Source of the DNA: Zopfochytrium polystomum | Lineage: Eukaryota; Chytridiomycota; Chytridiomycetes; Chytridiales; Chytridiaceae | Reading direction: 5' to 3' | Assembly (NCBI GenBank): GCA_025765615.1 | Contig: JAIVFJ010000217.1 | Coordinates: 40,263 to 104,262 of the forward strand | DNA: 64,000 nt | The notes under the pieces: generated by a model | What the model was told of the DNA's origin: nothing | Databases searched by the model: none | The model's input: the letters and a program-made list of their open reading frames with translations, nothing else | Shown here: piece by piece, positions 18,597 to 31,099 of the stretch | How positions within the stretch are numbered: position 1 is the stretch's first letter | Layout of the letters: each line of letters starts with the position of its first letter | Position numbers and translations under genes: made by a program

Positions 18597-20534
18597 ATGC
18601 CTCCGAGCAGCCGCGCCAACGACGATGACGATGCCGATGAGGTCTTCAACGGTGCGGGCGACGATGACCACAACATGGCGGACGACGACAACGATGACCC
18701 GAAGGCTCCCAAAAAGCTCATGAAGAAAAGCTCCGCTATGGCAGCTGCGGCGGAAAGGCGCCGTAAAGGAGATTCTGGTGCGAACTTTGCATCGTCGAAG
18801 GAGAAAACAGACTTCACGGCATTGGTCGATGTCGCTGTGGCGGAGGCGGAAAAGATGGTACCTTTTTGTTATTCCACACCCGCTATTATGCCTTATTCCC
18901 TGACAGAGCTTCTCCAACCACGCTGAAATATAAATGTAGGCTTCTTTCGGACGACTGGTTGACGCGCTCGAAAGCCTAAACAGCCTTGAGAAGCAGACGC
19001 GAACGGTACGTAGATCGTTTAGTTGGTCGGGCTCAACTGCGAAGTTATTTGCCTTACCTTGTGTGGAATGTAGTCGGCAGACATTCCGTCCAACACACGA
19101 ATTCTGGTCGCTAACGTCAGCCTCTGCAAAAAAGCGGCGGATTGGAAACTGCTTGCAGAGCGTGTATCCCTCTTGTCGAAGAAGCATGGGCTACTGAAAA
19201 CGGTTCGATCTTTAATTGCGTTTGCGGAAGGGCTGACTTTCGCTGCCTGCAGTCTGTTGCGAAAATGGTCCAAGAAGTGGTTAAAATAATTGATGAAACG
19301 AAGGATAAATCGACCAAGCTGGAGCTCATCGAGATGTTACGGACAGTGACGGATGGCAAGGTAACCAGCCCACCAGAGGTTTTTTCGAGATTAATTGGGA
19401 TCCATTGGATCACCAGATTTTTGTGGAAGTAGAACGGGCGCGGGTCACGCGCGTGCTCTCCAAAATTCGCGAGGATGAAGGAAAAATAGTGGAAGCTGCA
19501 GATATTCTTCAGGATCTGCAGGTTGAAACATACGGTTCCATGGACAAAAGGGAAAAGACGGACTTTATTCTCGAGCAGTTCCGCCTTTGCCTTGCGAAAA
19601 AAGATTACACCCGCGCTCAGATTATTGCCCGGAAAATCAGCACGAAGGTTTTTCAGGACCCCGCCAATCACGTAAGTTATCTTCCGATTTTGTTACTACC
19701 TTCGTCTGACAAGTAAATGGCGTTCGAAAGGATCTCAAACTGCGATTCTACGAATTGATGATCGTTCACTCAACGCACTCCTCTCAATTCTTGGAAACCT
19801 GCAAAAACTATCGTCACATATACGACACCCCCTCCGTTAAAGAGGATGAAGCTAAATGGACAAGGGTTTGTTTTCTTCGCGTATACAAGTTGATCTGACT
19901 ACCCCGAAAGGTCTTGCAGAATGTTGTTATTTACATCGTGCTCTCGCCCTTCGACAATGAACAGTCCGACCTTATACATAGGGTCTATGAGGATCCACTT
20001 CTTTCTAAATTGCCTCTCTTCAAAGACTTCGTCAAGTGTTTCATAACCTCGGAGCTTGTGCGCTGGCCAAAAATCGACGAGATTTACGGTGCGGCATTGA
20101 AGAAGACTGATGTATTTGATATTGCAACGGAAGCCGGTGCCGCCCGATGGAAGGCTCTGCACGAGCGAGTTATCGAGCACAACATTAGAGTTGCAGCCAA
20201 ATACTACACGAGGATCACCATGAAGCGTTTAAAGCAGTTGCTGGATCTGTCCGAAAAGGTATGCTTTTACTCGGTCACGTGTCAGATTATTGAGGTTGCC
20301 ATCACGTTACAGGAAACGGAGGACTTCCTTTCAAAGCTGGTCGTGTCAAAGACGATTCATGCTCGAATTGATCGACCTGCTGGATACGTTTCATTTGTGC
20401 CCCCATCCAAAGGTCCAACCACAGTGCTTAATTCGTGGAGCGCAGATGTGAACAAGCTCCTTGGGCTCATTTCCACAACATGTCATCTCATTTCAAAGGA
20501 AGAGATGGTGCAAAGCATTGCACAATCCTTGTGA
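18597..20534 (+). CDS. RPN5: 26S proteasome regulatory subunit Rpn5/PSMD12
   Basis: Eight exons: 18597-18857, 18940-19005, 19074-19202, 19253-19360, 19417-19671, 19731-19865, 19911-20258 and 20313-20534, giving 507 residues. Rpn5 is a lid subunit of the 19S regulatory particle; it holds the deubiquitinase module on the proteasome and is also tied to COP9/eIF3-type PCI assemblies. Conserved stretches seen: [46 protein letters not shown] and, at the C-terminus, the PCI winged-helix part ending [13 protein letters not shown]. The N-terminus has an Asp-rich extension of about 50 residues (DDDDADEVF...DDDNDDPK). This makes the protein longer than the roughly 445-456 residues usual for the family. 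All introns are GT-AG and 44-82 bp. An AATAAA lies at 20553. Identity is secure; exact N-terminal start less so. Confidence 0.95.
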
Positions 20535-21086
20535 TGGTGAAGGGCACTCCTTAATAAAGTCAAGGACTTGCGCCTGGTTGTTGCAGTCACTTCGCAATTG
20601 GAGAACCTGAAAATAATTAGTTACTTGTGAGTGAACGACTGGCAGTAGTTGGTGAGTGTGGTTCTCCGTCGCCGATGAATCACCACGGCTGTTGTTCCCC
20701 TCACACCCACGGCCGCTCTGGTCGATAGCCCTTCCCCTTCCCCACCGCCTCCGCCCGCGGCTGGGGCACGGAGCGGCCGCCACAGTTGCGGTCCTGGCCG
20801 GCGGTGGTGGCCGTGGTTGTGTGTGTGCGCGTGTGAGTGTGAGTGCGTGTGTGGTTGCCGCCGACGCTCTGCTGGTGGTGGCGGCGGGGCCATGAAGTGG
20901 GCAGCGGCGGTCGCGCTTGTGGTGTGTTCGTGGCCGTGCGCTGCATGGGTGTAAACCTCACACTGTCTAACTTCAATGCAAGGTGCTACACTTCTTTACC
21001 TCCCCGGCCCGTGGAGGTTCTTTTTCTTTGCGCAGTCCAAGCCACACGGCTGCCGCAAGAATGTTCACATCTTGCTTCTCTTCAGG

Positions 21087-21123
<37 letters not shown>

Positions 21124-21512
21124 AGGTGAGAATAAACTGTCTCACGCTCTCTTTTCACCAATTACCTCATTCACGACGCAACTTCAAGCTTGCATTTGAC
21201 CTGTATGGGTCCGCTCTGAGCAAGCGTAGGTGGTGAGGCCTTGAACTACTTGTAAGAGTGACATCTTTCATCTATATTCTCACGTGCGCTCACCATTGCT
21301 TGACTACTTCGTTTCAATTGTTGCACCTTGGCCTTTTTTTCTGTCTTTTCCTCAATTGTCGGTGGGCGTTATACACCGTCATTACTCGTATAAATACTGA
21401 CAATTTTTACTTCGCGTAAGTGTATTAATAGTAGTATTGGACGCGAAAAGTCGCAACACGCCAGATCAGTTTTCTTACGTGCGCCAACTCAAGCTACTGC
21501 AAAAGTGGAGGT
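20535..21512. other. intergenic with low-complexity GC-rich block and poly(A) run
   Basis: 20650-20950 is rich in short GTG/GCG-type repeats and gives Thr/His- or Arg-rich frames on both strands that do not look like proteins. An uninterrupted run of 35 A lies at 21087-21121. The EFHC1 promoter must be in the last few hundred bases. No RNA gene seen. Confidence 0.4.
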
Positions 21513-24083
21513 ATGGCCACTCACGAGGCCATCCCGTTTCTTCCCGGCAACACGTTCAGGGACGTCACCGTAAGTACGGGCGAATTAACTGTTGTGAACC
21601 AGTTTGAGTTGTCGTGTCGTTGCTCAACTCAATCACCGCTTCATCCAGAAAACCGACTTCCGAAAAGCCCACACTCTCGACTATCTCAATGGGTACGCGA
21701 TTCAACCCAACCCGATTCTCGGTATCGGCCTCACGCCGATCCCGCACTCGCAGCTGTCAGGCCCGGCAGAGCTGCTGGCGAAAATTAAATCGGACCCACG
21801 CCTGACTTACGGCTCAAAGCAGCACCACCACGCAGCAGCTACGATTCCTCGTTTCGTTCCAGCGCACGTCGCATTCGACAAGGTCGTTTTGCGGTTTGAC
21901 GCGTACTTCAAGCAAACTGTTCACGAGTCGCAGGAACAGTACCACCTACGGCGCGTGAGGATCCATTATTTTGTCGAAGACGACTCCATTGCAGTGGTGG
22001 AGCCGCCTGTGGAGAACAGCGGAATCCCTCAGGGAGTTCTCATCAAACGGCAGCGGCTGCCGAAAAGCACTACTGACTACTACAGCGTTAAGGACTTCAA
22101 CCTCGGTATCAATGTTGTGTTTTATGGCAAGACGTTCCGAATCGTAAGCTGTGATGCGTTTACTGAGGTAAGAAGCAAGCTAAAACACAGAAAAGAAATC
22201 ATGAGAGGGGTTATGCAGTTCACGACCGTTTCCTTACAAGCCGCAATCACAAATCCAAACTAACCACTTACATGGGGAAAACAATAAAAACTCTCCAAGC
22301 GGTATCTACGAGAATCGGAGCACATAGTTCTCAATCCACCCGAACCGATGCCGAAAGACCCGCAACAGATTGCCCGCAATCGCCCACATCGCAACCCGTC
22401 TTTGAAAGTTGAGCATCACGACAAGCTGCGGCGCTTTCTGGAGAACGACCGAAAAGTGCTGAGGTTTTTTTGCGTCTGGGACGACCGCGAATCGATGTTC
22501 GGCGAGCTGCGAGAGTTTGTCCTGCACTACTACCTTGTGGACGACTGCGTCGAAGTACGCGAAGTACAAAAACCGAATAATGGAAGAGATCCCTTTCCGA
22601 TCCTACTGAGAAAGCAACGCTTACAGAAAACGCTGAACGAGCTTACAGGTAATGTCGACTTGGAGGTACCCGCACCTGCCAAATTGAGCAATGCAAACGG
22701 GACCTTCCCATTTGCACTCGCACAAGCCCCCCGATTTCCTCCTACGCGCAATTCAGTGGGCTGATTCATTTGCGATTGATCCAGCGGTGTACGATGATGC
22801 CTACTATACATGGAAAGACTTCAAGATTGGCGGCGTCATCAACGTCCTTGGGCGAACCTTTTTAATGTAGAGTTCGCTGTATTTTATGTTGATGAATGCT
22901 GTTCAACGTTTGAAACCCTTCGACTCAAATTCCTCTAGCCGCGACTGCGACGAGTACACAAAGCGGTACTACCACGAAAATCTTGGTGTCCCGATTAGCA
23001 CTATGCAGAGCATTCCGATCATCAGCCCTTCGGACGGAGCAGTGGTCGAGCAAGAAATTCCCCCGTACAACGGATACGGGTCTGTGGAGGACTCGCTCGG
23101 GTCGTGCAAATACCTTGTTCTGAAGCCACCAAAGAAGGACTTTATTAAAATGCTCGAAAACGAGCACAAGATTCTCCGCTTCGTTGCACGGATGGTAATT
23201 GCACCATTTTTGTCTCTTGCCTAAGCTTCTTCCTTCCTCACCTTCCAATTTTACCTCCTCTGGTGAATGTTTGTCCTTTTCACGCAATAGGAATCGCGCC
23301 ACAAAGAAGATCAAAACAGACGCTTCGTGATCAGCTACCGTCTGGCTGACGATACGATGACCATCTACGAGCCACCGCAGCGCAACGCGGGAATTTTGGG
23401 TGGCAAGTTTATGGAAAGAACCCGTGTGCTTCGGCCAGGGTCATCCTTGTCGTCGCCACAAGGGCCGGCTTATTACGTGGCTGAGGACTTAGTGGTTGGG
23501 GCAACCATCGAGATTTTCAAACATCGTTTTGTGCTTCTGGACGCTGACGAGTACGTCTTCAACTATTTTGAGGAGCGGTTCGATAAGAGCCGTGGATCCA
23601 GCGCCGAAGGGGGACGAGGAGGAGCTGTCAGCGGACCAGTTATGGAGCGGTCAGACAGAGCACGCATTCTCGGCAAGGTCGTCCAGGCAAGCAGGAGCGG
23701 AAGAGTGGCAGTGGAGAAAAGTGCGCTGCTCGAACGACTGCGGGGTATGGATACAAAGAGGTCCGGGGTCGTGGACCGCAAGGCGCTCCTGGATGCTTGC
23801 GCGGATACCTGGAGGGGCGTGATTGACCAACATGTGAGAAAGTCTCTCTCTCCCTCTCTCTCTCTCCCACTCTATTTTTTGTCGCTTCCTTCACTGGGAG
23901 ACCTCCCTTTTGCTCACGTTTCATTTTTAATCACGTTCTTAACCGATTTTTTTTTCATCTCTTTCCTTGTTCTGTTGATGGCTTTGGTCGAACATACAGG
24001 AGGCTATCACGTTGTGCCGCCAGTTCGAGCCCACTCCGCGCAAGGTCGACTACCAGAGGCTCCTTGATGCCACCTTCGCTTGA
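21513..24083 (+). CDS. EFHC1/EFHC2-like axonemal protein with three DM10 domains
   Basis: Seven exons: 21513-21569, 21649-22167, 22300-22648, 22785-22866, 22939-23194, 23291-23833 and 24000-24083, giving 629 residues against about 640 in animal EFHC1. EFHC proteins are microtubule-inner proteins of ciliary doublets. Matches in order: LPFLPG-type start (AIPFLPGNTFRD), FVPAHVAFDKVVLRFDAYF, VVEPPVENSGIPQG and LIKRQRLPK (DM10-1); VLRFFCVWDD and DGRDPFPILLRKQRL-like (DM10-2); YTWKDFKIGG...INVLGRTF; EIPPYNGYGSVEDS; then IYEPPQRNAGILGGKFMERT and HRFVLLDADEYV (DM10-3). A weak EF-hand-like tail ends VDYQRLLDATFA. Intron 6 (23834-23999) is (CT)-rich. Its presence implies a motile flagellum. Confidence 0.95.
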
Positions 24084-25704
24084 TCATCATTCTCTTTCAT
24101 CACCTGTCGCTGATTCTGTCCTTCTCTCTTCCTTTTAGCGTTTCATCTTCGAAGTAAAACCCCACAGACAAATAAAACACCACCCACTTCACTGATTCAT
24201 TTATAAATGAATGTGTTCACCTTGGATGGGTGAGTATGTACCTTCCTCCCACGACAGACGAACCGCTACAGCCTGGTGAGGTAGGTTTGTGTCAGGTAGT
24301 CGGTCTTCAACCTTAGATTCGACCAAGCACTCGTAGAGCGCTCAAATACCCAATCAGCCCACGTGGCGATTGATAAACGTAGAGAGGGATGTCTCAGGAG
24401 TCAGGCATTTGAGTTTTTCCGCCAAGGTTTGCGGAGATCAACAAGAGAGCACTCTACATCGACTTTGAGTGGATAAATAGTGCGGGAGATGTCATGATAT
24501 TAAACGGAAAGCAGTTAGGCCCATTCAACTTGAATGGGAAATCTCGCAATTTATTTTCTTTTACTCCGTTGCCCTCCATTTTTTCAACCTTCATGGAATC
24601 TCTTTCACGTGGCTTTCCAAGCAGTTATCCAAGCAATATCTACGCAAGCAGGCCGAGCACATCGCTGAGACCTTGGCCTGGCACTCCAAATCCTTTTTTG
24701 TAGCTCTTTTCTGCTGCTTTTGACGTGATTGGACGAAACTTCTCCACATAGTACTGCATCGGAATGTGATCGATAGTGATGAGACGTATTTGGCCCAGAA
24801 GTCACTGTATCAGCCTCTTGTCAAGAATTCTTGCTGAGTAGTGACCTGCCAACAGTCGGCATTGCAAATCAAGAAAATGTCCAGAGCGTTGTGGGCCAAA
24901 ATACAGTCAACGCAGTAGCAGGCGTTTGGGGGTCCGGCATCGGCGGGGCTGTGCGCACTTGCATGCGCTGGGTATGCATGCGAGTGTGTTGCAAGGGCGC
25001 TGAGCGACGAAAAGGTTCTTGTGAGGGACTTATCAAGATGGTCCCACATTTGGTACAGCAAATGTTAGGAACACATTGGACAAACATGAAGGGAGACTTT
25101 AAAATCGACAGCAATAGGTTCCGGATGCATCATATACCTTCACCTCAAGCGTAGCGGGCTGGTTTCCCGTGCCAAAACAGTTAGCGCGCCGATCCATAAA
25201 TTTTTCTTCTGACTCCTTGCGAGCTTAGTCAGCATCTTGAACGGCCCATCAGGTCATTCTACCGACCCATGCGAGTAGAAATCTCCGAAAACACGAAGGT
25301 GGAAGATCATCGAACAAGCTCCCAAGAGAAGCGCGCCCGTCAGAATTTTTGCTCAGATCGTGTTTCCAGACTCCATTTCTCCCAATTCGTTCTAACGGAG
25401 GACCCAAAGGAAAAGAATACAAGGTTGAGTTTTTGGTGTTGCGAAAACTTGGTAGAAAATAAAACAAGCGAATCGGTTTCCGCACCGAGGACCATGAGAA
25501 ATGAAGAAAAGAATAAGGGGTTTTCGAAAAGTCGTGAGAGTGGAACGGAACACCAAACAGGTTGAAAAGATATAATAAGCGACATGCTTCTTGGCCCAGC
25601 CCTGATGACTGCCCAACTTTCCATTGCTCCGAGGTCCAAGTCCTGTTTTTTTACCCCGCTGCCTCCCCCCCAGTTCGACCGTTGGCAAGTCAACGACAGC
25701 GCCT
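24084..25704. other. intergenic, nothing identified
   Basis: No frame in this 1.6 kb has splice-consistent coding potential or a motif I recognise. A possible poly(A) signal for the EFHC1 gene (AATAAA) lies near 24172. Minus-strand frames around 24600-25060 are short and broken; they might be a decayed transposon, but no catalytic motif is visible. Confidence 0.35.
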
Positions 25705-27586
25705 TCATGCGAGTTGAACCTCTACAACGTCTGGGCCAGCTGCAGAGGATGACTCGTCTTTGCTTTTCTCCGTGGCCGTATCCTCAGACTCTTTCTTCTC
25801 TTCCGTAGGTGAAGTTACCGTAGGCGATGCAACAGCCCCTTCCTCACTCACAGTCGCTAGATCTGCAGGTGGATGCGGGTGAGCGTGCGGTCCGCTGCTA
25901 CCAGGCATTAACGACGTCAAAGTGTTGGAAAGACGACGGATAAAACCTCCAAGAAAAAGACCCCCCCCTGGCGCTGTTGCCGGAGGGTGGGAGCTGCCAG
26001 ATCCAAAACCGGGAGGTGGCACATAAGCCTCGTCACCCTCGTCCATCAGTGGGGCTGTTGAGCCGTCACCAGCACCGGACGGAGCCGATGAAGCTTGATT
26101 TGGACCTGGACTGGTGGGAGACGTGACCGTTGGGGTTGGGGGAACAGCATTCGCGTCTGTGTCAACTGACTTGACCAAAACAGCAGCAAGACGCTCATCC
26201 ACCATGATGCGGGAGAGAATTTTGTTGATGTAAACAGTCAGGGCGTGGATTTGCTGCTTCATTTCGGCCTCGCGGGGACTGCGGACATCGAGCTCGTCGC
26301 CTAGAGGCATTTGCGTCATGTCGAAGCTTCCACCTGCGTTGGCAGCTCTGCCTCGAAGGAACATGTCGGTAGAGAATGCGCCAGTGACTGTTTTTTCCTG
26401 AAGAAGGATTTGGTAGCTTTCCGCTTCCTCCATCAGGTTACGGTTTTGCTCCAGAAGGTCAGATGACTCGTGACGAAGAGCTTCGACCTCCTCGAGGAGT
26501 TCTGTCAGTCGGTTGGTGATTTCCTGAATTGATGTTGCGTTCTCCCCTGCATTGTGGATGAGCTGCGAGATTTGCTCGTCCTTCGTTTTGATCTCTTCCC
26601 GCAAAGACTTAATTTGATCGGACTCGTCGGGGTCGAAGGAAAAGGTTGCAGCACTTGTGGGGGATATTGGAGCAGTGGCACTGGGGCTCCGTGCGCGGCC
26701 AGCTAATGCCACAATTAGCGTTTAAAGATCGGTGCCAGAAAGCGTACCTTTCGCTATGATCACCTGCGCCTTCAAGGCCTCGTGCAACTTATGCTCTTCG
26801 GCCGCCCATTCGGCTTTCAGGCGATCCCATGTTGCCCGCTGACAATCGTCGTCAGAGAGGAGAGGTAATTCATGCGATGAATGTCCCGTACCTCGCTATA
26901 CAATCGGCGCTCAAAGTCGGCCCGCTCCTTTTGAAGGACTCGATTCTGTCGTCGAAGAGTTTCGACCTCCGTCGCTTGATTACCTAAGTCTGTCTCGATC
27001 TTTGCGACTGTATCCAAAGCCGAGTGGATATTGTGCTTGCCCGCGTGGACCATCTTTCAACGAACAGTCAGCCAGAGTGGTACATAAGCCCATAACCCAA
27101 AATCCTACGCTTTGAAGAGTACGAATCTCGCTGTCAGCATCCTCTTTCGCCTTTCTTAGCGCAAGGTATGATTGAGCAAACTGAGTTCGGCGGAACGATG
27201 GAAAAATGTCAGAAGTAGGTTAACAGAGCAGGATTTAAGGGTTGAGTCGACTTGTCCAGGTAAGCCTGATCTCAAGGCATCGCTAAATCGCACACATTCC
27301 ACTTCTCAAAGGCCAAAAGTAACAGTACCTGCACATTGTCCTCGCTGACTCGCTTGGACAGAACAATTATATCCGCAATCATGACGTCGAGGCCGTTCTT
27401 GAAGAATGGGGTGGAGTCCGGGTCAACCTTAGCTATGGCAGCCATCGCGTCGGCGAGGAGCGACGCCTTTTGCGTAAGCTCCGCAGACGTTTCACTACCA
27501 TCAAGGAGAGACTGGGGCAGAATGTCTCGAATACTCGTTACGGAGAGGGGTTCGGCAGCCTCCGAGGACTGTGTGGTGGACAACAT
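25705..27586 (-). CDS. coiled-coil protein, possible Mto2-binding-like segment
   Basis: Five exons on the minus strand: 27586-27329, 27180-27109, 27053-26892, 26838-26748 and 26702-25705, giving 526 residues. The phases fit, and each intron has GT-AG borders. Residues about 85-300 are strongly heptad-like (YLALRKAKEDADSEIRTLQS, VETLRRQNRVLQKERADFE, LTELLEEVEALRHESSDLL), so a long coiled coil is expected. Near residue 350 a segment, IHALTVYINKILSRIM, resembles the short conserved region of fungal coiled-coil proteins annotated as Mto1-type Mto2-binding. That link is from memory and uncertain. The C-terminal 160 residues are Pro/Ser/Thr-rich and probably disordered. A role at the cytoskeleton or a microtubule-organising site is only a guess. 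Confidence 0.7.
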
Positions 27587-28531
27587 CGCAGCAGGTGGTG
27601 GGGACGATGATGATAGCAGATGGCAGTTGTGGTTTTCTCTCCAAAATTTTCTCTCCCAAATAGGAATTTTACTTCATTTTTTCTTCTTTGTTCATTCCCA
27701 GAATCAATTTTATTGTACTTTCTTTTCTTTCATTTTTCTTTTTTTTTTTTGTTTTATTTTTTTGTGCCTTTTTGGACATGTCCAGTTAGATGTTGAACCC
27801 ATCCGTGCCGCTCAGGCCATTCCGCTCACGACCGTCCCACAATGGCAGCTCATACTTCTGCACTTCTGATTGGTCCAGCCAAACTGGTGTCCCTCCCTTG
27901 GCCATGATGGTGCCTGCGGATCTGGCTACGCGAGTCGATCGCTGACGGAATCGTCGACCCTGCCCCCACGACCGCCTCCTGCAGCCGCGGGCCAGCGACC
28001 CGATTGCCTCCGGCACCAGCATCACTCCGCCGTCGTCGCCAATGCAACGCAACCGCCGCTGACACCGCTCACCACCTCCCAAGCACAACCACGACTGCAA
28101 AGAGAGGCAGGGGACAGAGATAGCCATGGACTGGGGCACAAAATGGCACAACAATGGCTCAACAGCACGGTCTTTCTGAAAGGCGGATGGGGCCATACAC
28201 CGGCGTTCCGGTCAGACGGTCCGAACCCGCGAACAGGCAGGCGCCGCAGGCGTTCATGCAAAAGACCAGGTGAGGGCCTGAGCATCAAGCCTGAGCATCT
28301 TACCCCGATGCAAAGAGTGCAACAATGCCGCCGAAAGCACGGCAAATCGCTGGGTCCCGCAAAGTGGCGCAAAGGCGCAACGGCCAGAGAGGGCCTGGCG
28401 GCACTCGCGTCGCCACGTAAAAGCTATGGCGGTAAGCGCCGAGACTTGCCATTGGAAAACTTCTCACGTTTGCAAAAACTTTACTCACAACACTAACCAA
28501 AAAAAAAGATAGTGCGAACTAGTAATTGGCT
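27587..28531. other. unresolved stretch; possible small minus-strand gene
   Basis: 27620-27780 is T-rich. On the minus strand a start at about 28450 gives MASLGAYRHSFYVATRVPPG, basic and hydrophobic like a mitochondrial presequence. It is followed by a GTAAG donor near 28300 and, after a CTCTTTGCAG acceptor near 28098, a frame ending YELPLWDGRERNGLSGTDGFNI at 27786. This could be a two-exon protein of about 150 residues. No family is recognised and the middle is compositionally odd, so I do not call it a gene. Other long frames here look like shadows. Confidence 0.3.
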
Positions 28532-29982
28532 TTAATTGAATCGCTCTCCAGTGAAAGGCTCGCAGCCGCGGAGGTACGGAACTTCGGTGCCTTCAACATA
28601 AACGTGCTTGTACAAATCTTCGACTGGCGGTTCTGGAGAGGCCTTTGCTTCCTCCACGGCACGGTCGATCTCTGCCTTTACTTCCTTCTCAACCGCCTTC
28701 AGTGCATCCTCATCCGCAACTCCCAGATCCAAGATCCGGTGACGAAGGCCAGTAATCGGGTCTCGGGTGCTGCGCATGGTCTGAATCTCCTCACGGGTGC
28801 GGTAAGTCGTGCCGGGGTCGGACATTGAGTGCCCACCATAGCGGTAAGTGACGAACTCCATCACGAGCGGGCCGTTTCCTTCCAAGGTCCATGTGCGAGC
28901 TGCGCGGCACGCTTCTCGGACTGCAAGGGCATCCATGCCATTCACTCGGAGCCCGGGAATATAGTCACCGCGAGTGTAGTAGAGGATTGAAGCAGCAGCC
29001 CTTGCAGCGGCTGTTCCCATTCCATCTGTAAATTCGTGGCAATTTTAACTTAGTAAGGACAGGGCAGAATGCTTGAGAAGAACACCCACAGTGGTTATTT
29101 TCACAACCAAATACAACGGGGAGCGACCACAGCTTCGCCATATTGTACGCTTCAAAGACTTGACCCTGGTTGGCCGCCCCGTCGCCGTAAAGGGCGAAGG
29201 TCATGGTGTTCGTGCCTTTGTACTTTTGGGCGAGGGCGATACCGGCTCCCAAGGGTACTTGGGCTCCCACAATGCCATTGCCGCCGTAGAATTCATGCGC
29301 GAACATATGCATCGAGCCACCTTTACCACGAGAAGTACCGTCCACACGTCCCATGAGCTCGGCAAGGATGGCCTTGGGCGTTGCACCGCGAGTGAGGGTG
29401 AAACCGTGGCAACGGTAGGCGGTAATAATAGCATCATCGCGAGAGATTGCGCTTTCCATACCAGTGGCAACCGCTTCCTGACCGGTGGACAAGTGGCAAA
29501 ACCCTCGAATCATTTTGGACTTGTAAAGCTATGCGGAGTGAACGAGACTGTGGTCAGCCATTTGAGAGCAACGACTTCGTAACAGAAACCTGGTCCGACG
29601 CGGTTTCCAGTCGACGGATTTGGACCATGGTGCGAAACATGTCCATAAGCTCCTTTCCGGTGACGGTGGTGTCCCGTGGAGGTTCCGGAAAGTGGTGGGT
29701 GTTAAACGTGTCCGCGGGGAAAGGCACGGAGTAGGATTGCGATAGCTTGTCGTCGGATGAGGATGAAGATGAAGATGATGAGGCCGATTCATCGGCGACA
29801 GCCGAAGTCTTTGGGGTTGAAGAGAAAAGTGACGCAGCGAGCCTGCTAAGGGAGCCGGCACTCCTACGTGGAGCAGGTGAAGCCGCAGTGAGGAGGGAGG
29901 ACGATGCTACTGTCGGAAGGGCGGCGGACGCGGCAGCCGAGGCCGCTGCGGAGAAGAGCGAGGCAGATGGGCGCTTCAGCAT
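28532..29982 (-). CDS. PDA1: pyruvate dehydrogenase E1 component subunit alpha, mitochondrial
   Basis: Three exons on the minus strand: 29982-29590, 29528-29090 and 29025-28532, giving 441 residues. The enzyme decarboxylates pyruvate with thiamine diphosphate in the mitochondrial pyruvate dehydrogenase complex, paired with E1-beta. Seen: an Ala/Ser/Arg-rich presequence ([15 protein letters not shown]); [47 protein letters not shown]; the thiamine-diphosphate/Mg motif GDGAANQGQ...CENN; and [19 protein letters not shown], which holds the serine targeted by PDH kinase in other species (usual [10 protein letters not shown], here GGH). The codon for Tyr in ENNHYGMG is split by intron 2. The first exon ends a poly-Ser stretch around residues 70-80. 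Identity is secure. Confidence 0.97.
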
Positions 29983-30085
29983 GGCAAAGTGTAATCGAGT
30001 TTTGTTTTCTTTCTTTTCTTTTCCCAGTCTGGAATGTTTTTCTTTCGTTTTTCCCTTTCCTCCCTCAATTCTCTCTCTCTCTCTT

Positions 30086-30179
<94 letters not shown>

Positions 30180-31099
30180 CCTCTCTCGTTCTGCCTATTC
30201 TCTCCTGTGTGGGCCAATCTTTCCTGATCGGCTTCGGGTTCCTTCGCGTTGTGGGATCCACGGAACCCTCCCCATCGCAATCGATACCCCATCGATCGAC
30301 TTCTATGTCTCGCATCAGGAAAAATGAGGAACAAACAGATTTTGAATATTTTTGGTGGCTCGCACAGTGGGTGCATTTGGAACGTTCAACGGAACATCTA
30401 TCACCGCAATTTCCAGGTCATGATCAGCCGCGAAAGTAAATGTCAACAAATGCTATCCTCGGCAGACATTGGCTTGTCAGCAGTACCTTCGGGAGTCAGA
30501 AAGCGCATGGATTCTGCGACGTTCCGGTGTCATGAGTCGAAAGTTCGGCGAGCGTAGTTTTCACAGCGCTCTTTATCTTCTCAGCATGCAGTGGCTCACA
30601 AAATATTTTGTTTGGCTGTCCAACCCCTCCCAAGCGCACCAGCAATGGTTGCTTCCTGAAATTCAGTGTGCTCCCTGAGTAATAGTGTGAAAATGTGTTA
30701 CCAAAGTGGGGAAGCACCACACCCTCAGCAGGAGAAGATTGAGGGATTCAAATCATCGTGATCCATTTTGAAAAATGTTCATCCAGAATGCAATCTCCAA
30801 TTTTCTGAATTTTCCACTAAACGTTTTCCGCACTTTGACAAGGTATATAAAGGAGAGTTTGTTGGTGCAAACCCCCTGTTGGATTCATACTGCTCTGAAA
30901 AAAATTCATGAAACCCATACGGCTTGAAAAAAATATAATATCTTAAATCTCCTTGACCAAGGCCACTCAGGTCGCGAAATTATCACCAATGTGAAGTAAT
31001 GTTAACCGCATTCGCGCTGTGGAGCATCCAGTTTCGAAAACATTCCTCCTGGACTTCCAAGGAAGCTCTCCTCTCTGCAAAAACGTTGATTCATTTGGC
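29983..31099. repeat. intergenic with (CT)n tract upstream of PDA1
   Basis: About 30070-30184 is an almost pure CT repeat on the plus strand, i.e. (GA)n in the direction of PDA1 transcription, roughly 90 bp upstream of its ATG. Long Arg/Glu frames here are artefacts of the repeat. The rest to 31099 holds nothing recognisable; short poly(A)-like ends are seen at 30900-30945. Confidence 0.5.

Noticed and set aside
20701..20976. His/Thr-rich small protein between Rpn5 and EFHC1
   Set aside because: Low-complexity GTG/CAC repeat translation with no splice or homology support.
24600..25060. Minus-strand transposase fragment
   Set aside because: Some transposon-like flavour but no catalytic motif, terminal repeats or consistent frame.
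27870..28496. Plus-strand frame of about 208 codons, Arg/Lys-rich at the end
   Set aside because: No motif, odd composition, and antisense to the better-looking minus-strand possibility.
29983..30376. Arg-Glu repeat protein upstream of PDA1
   Set aside because: Pure translation of the (GA)n tract; the PDA1 presequence starts cleanly at the ATG at 29982.
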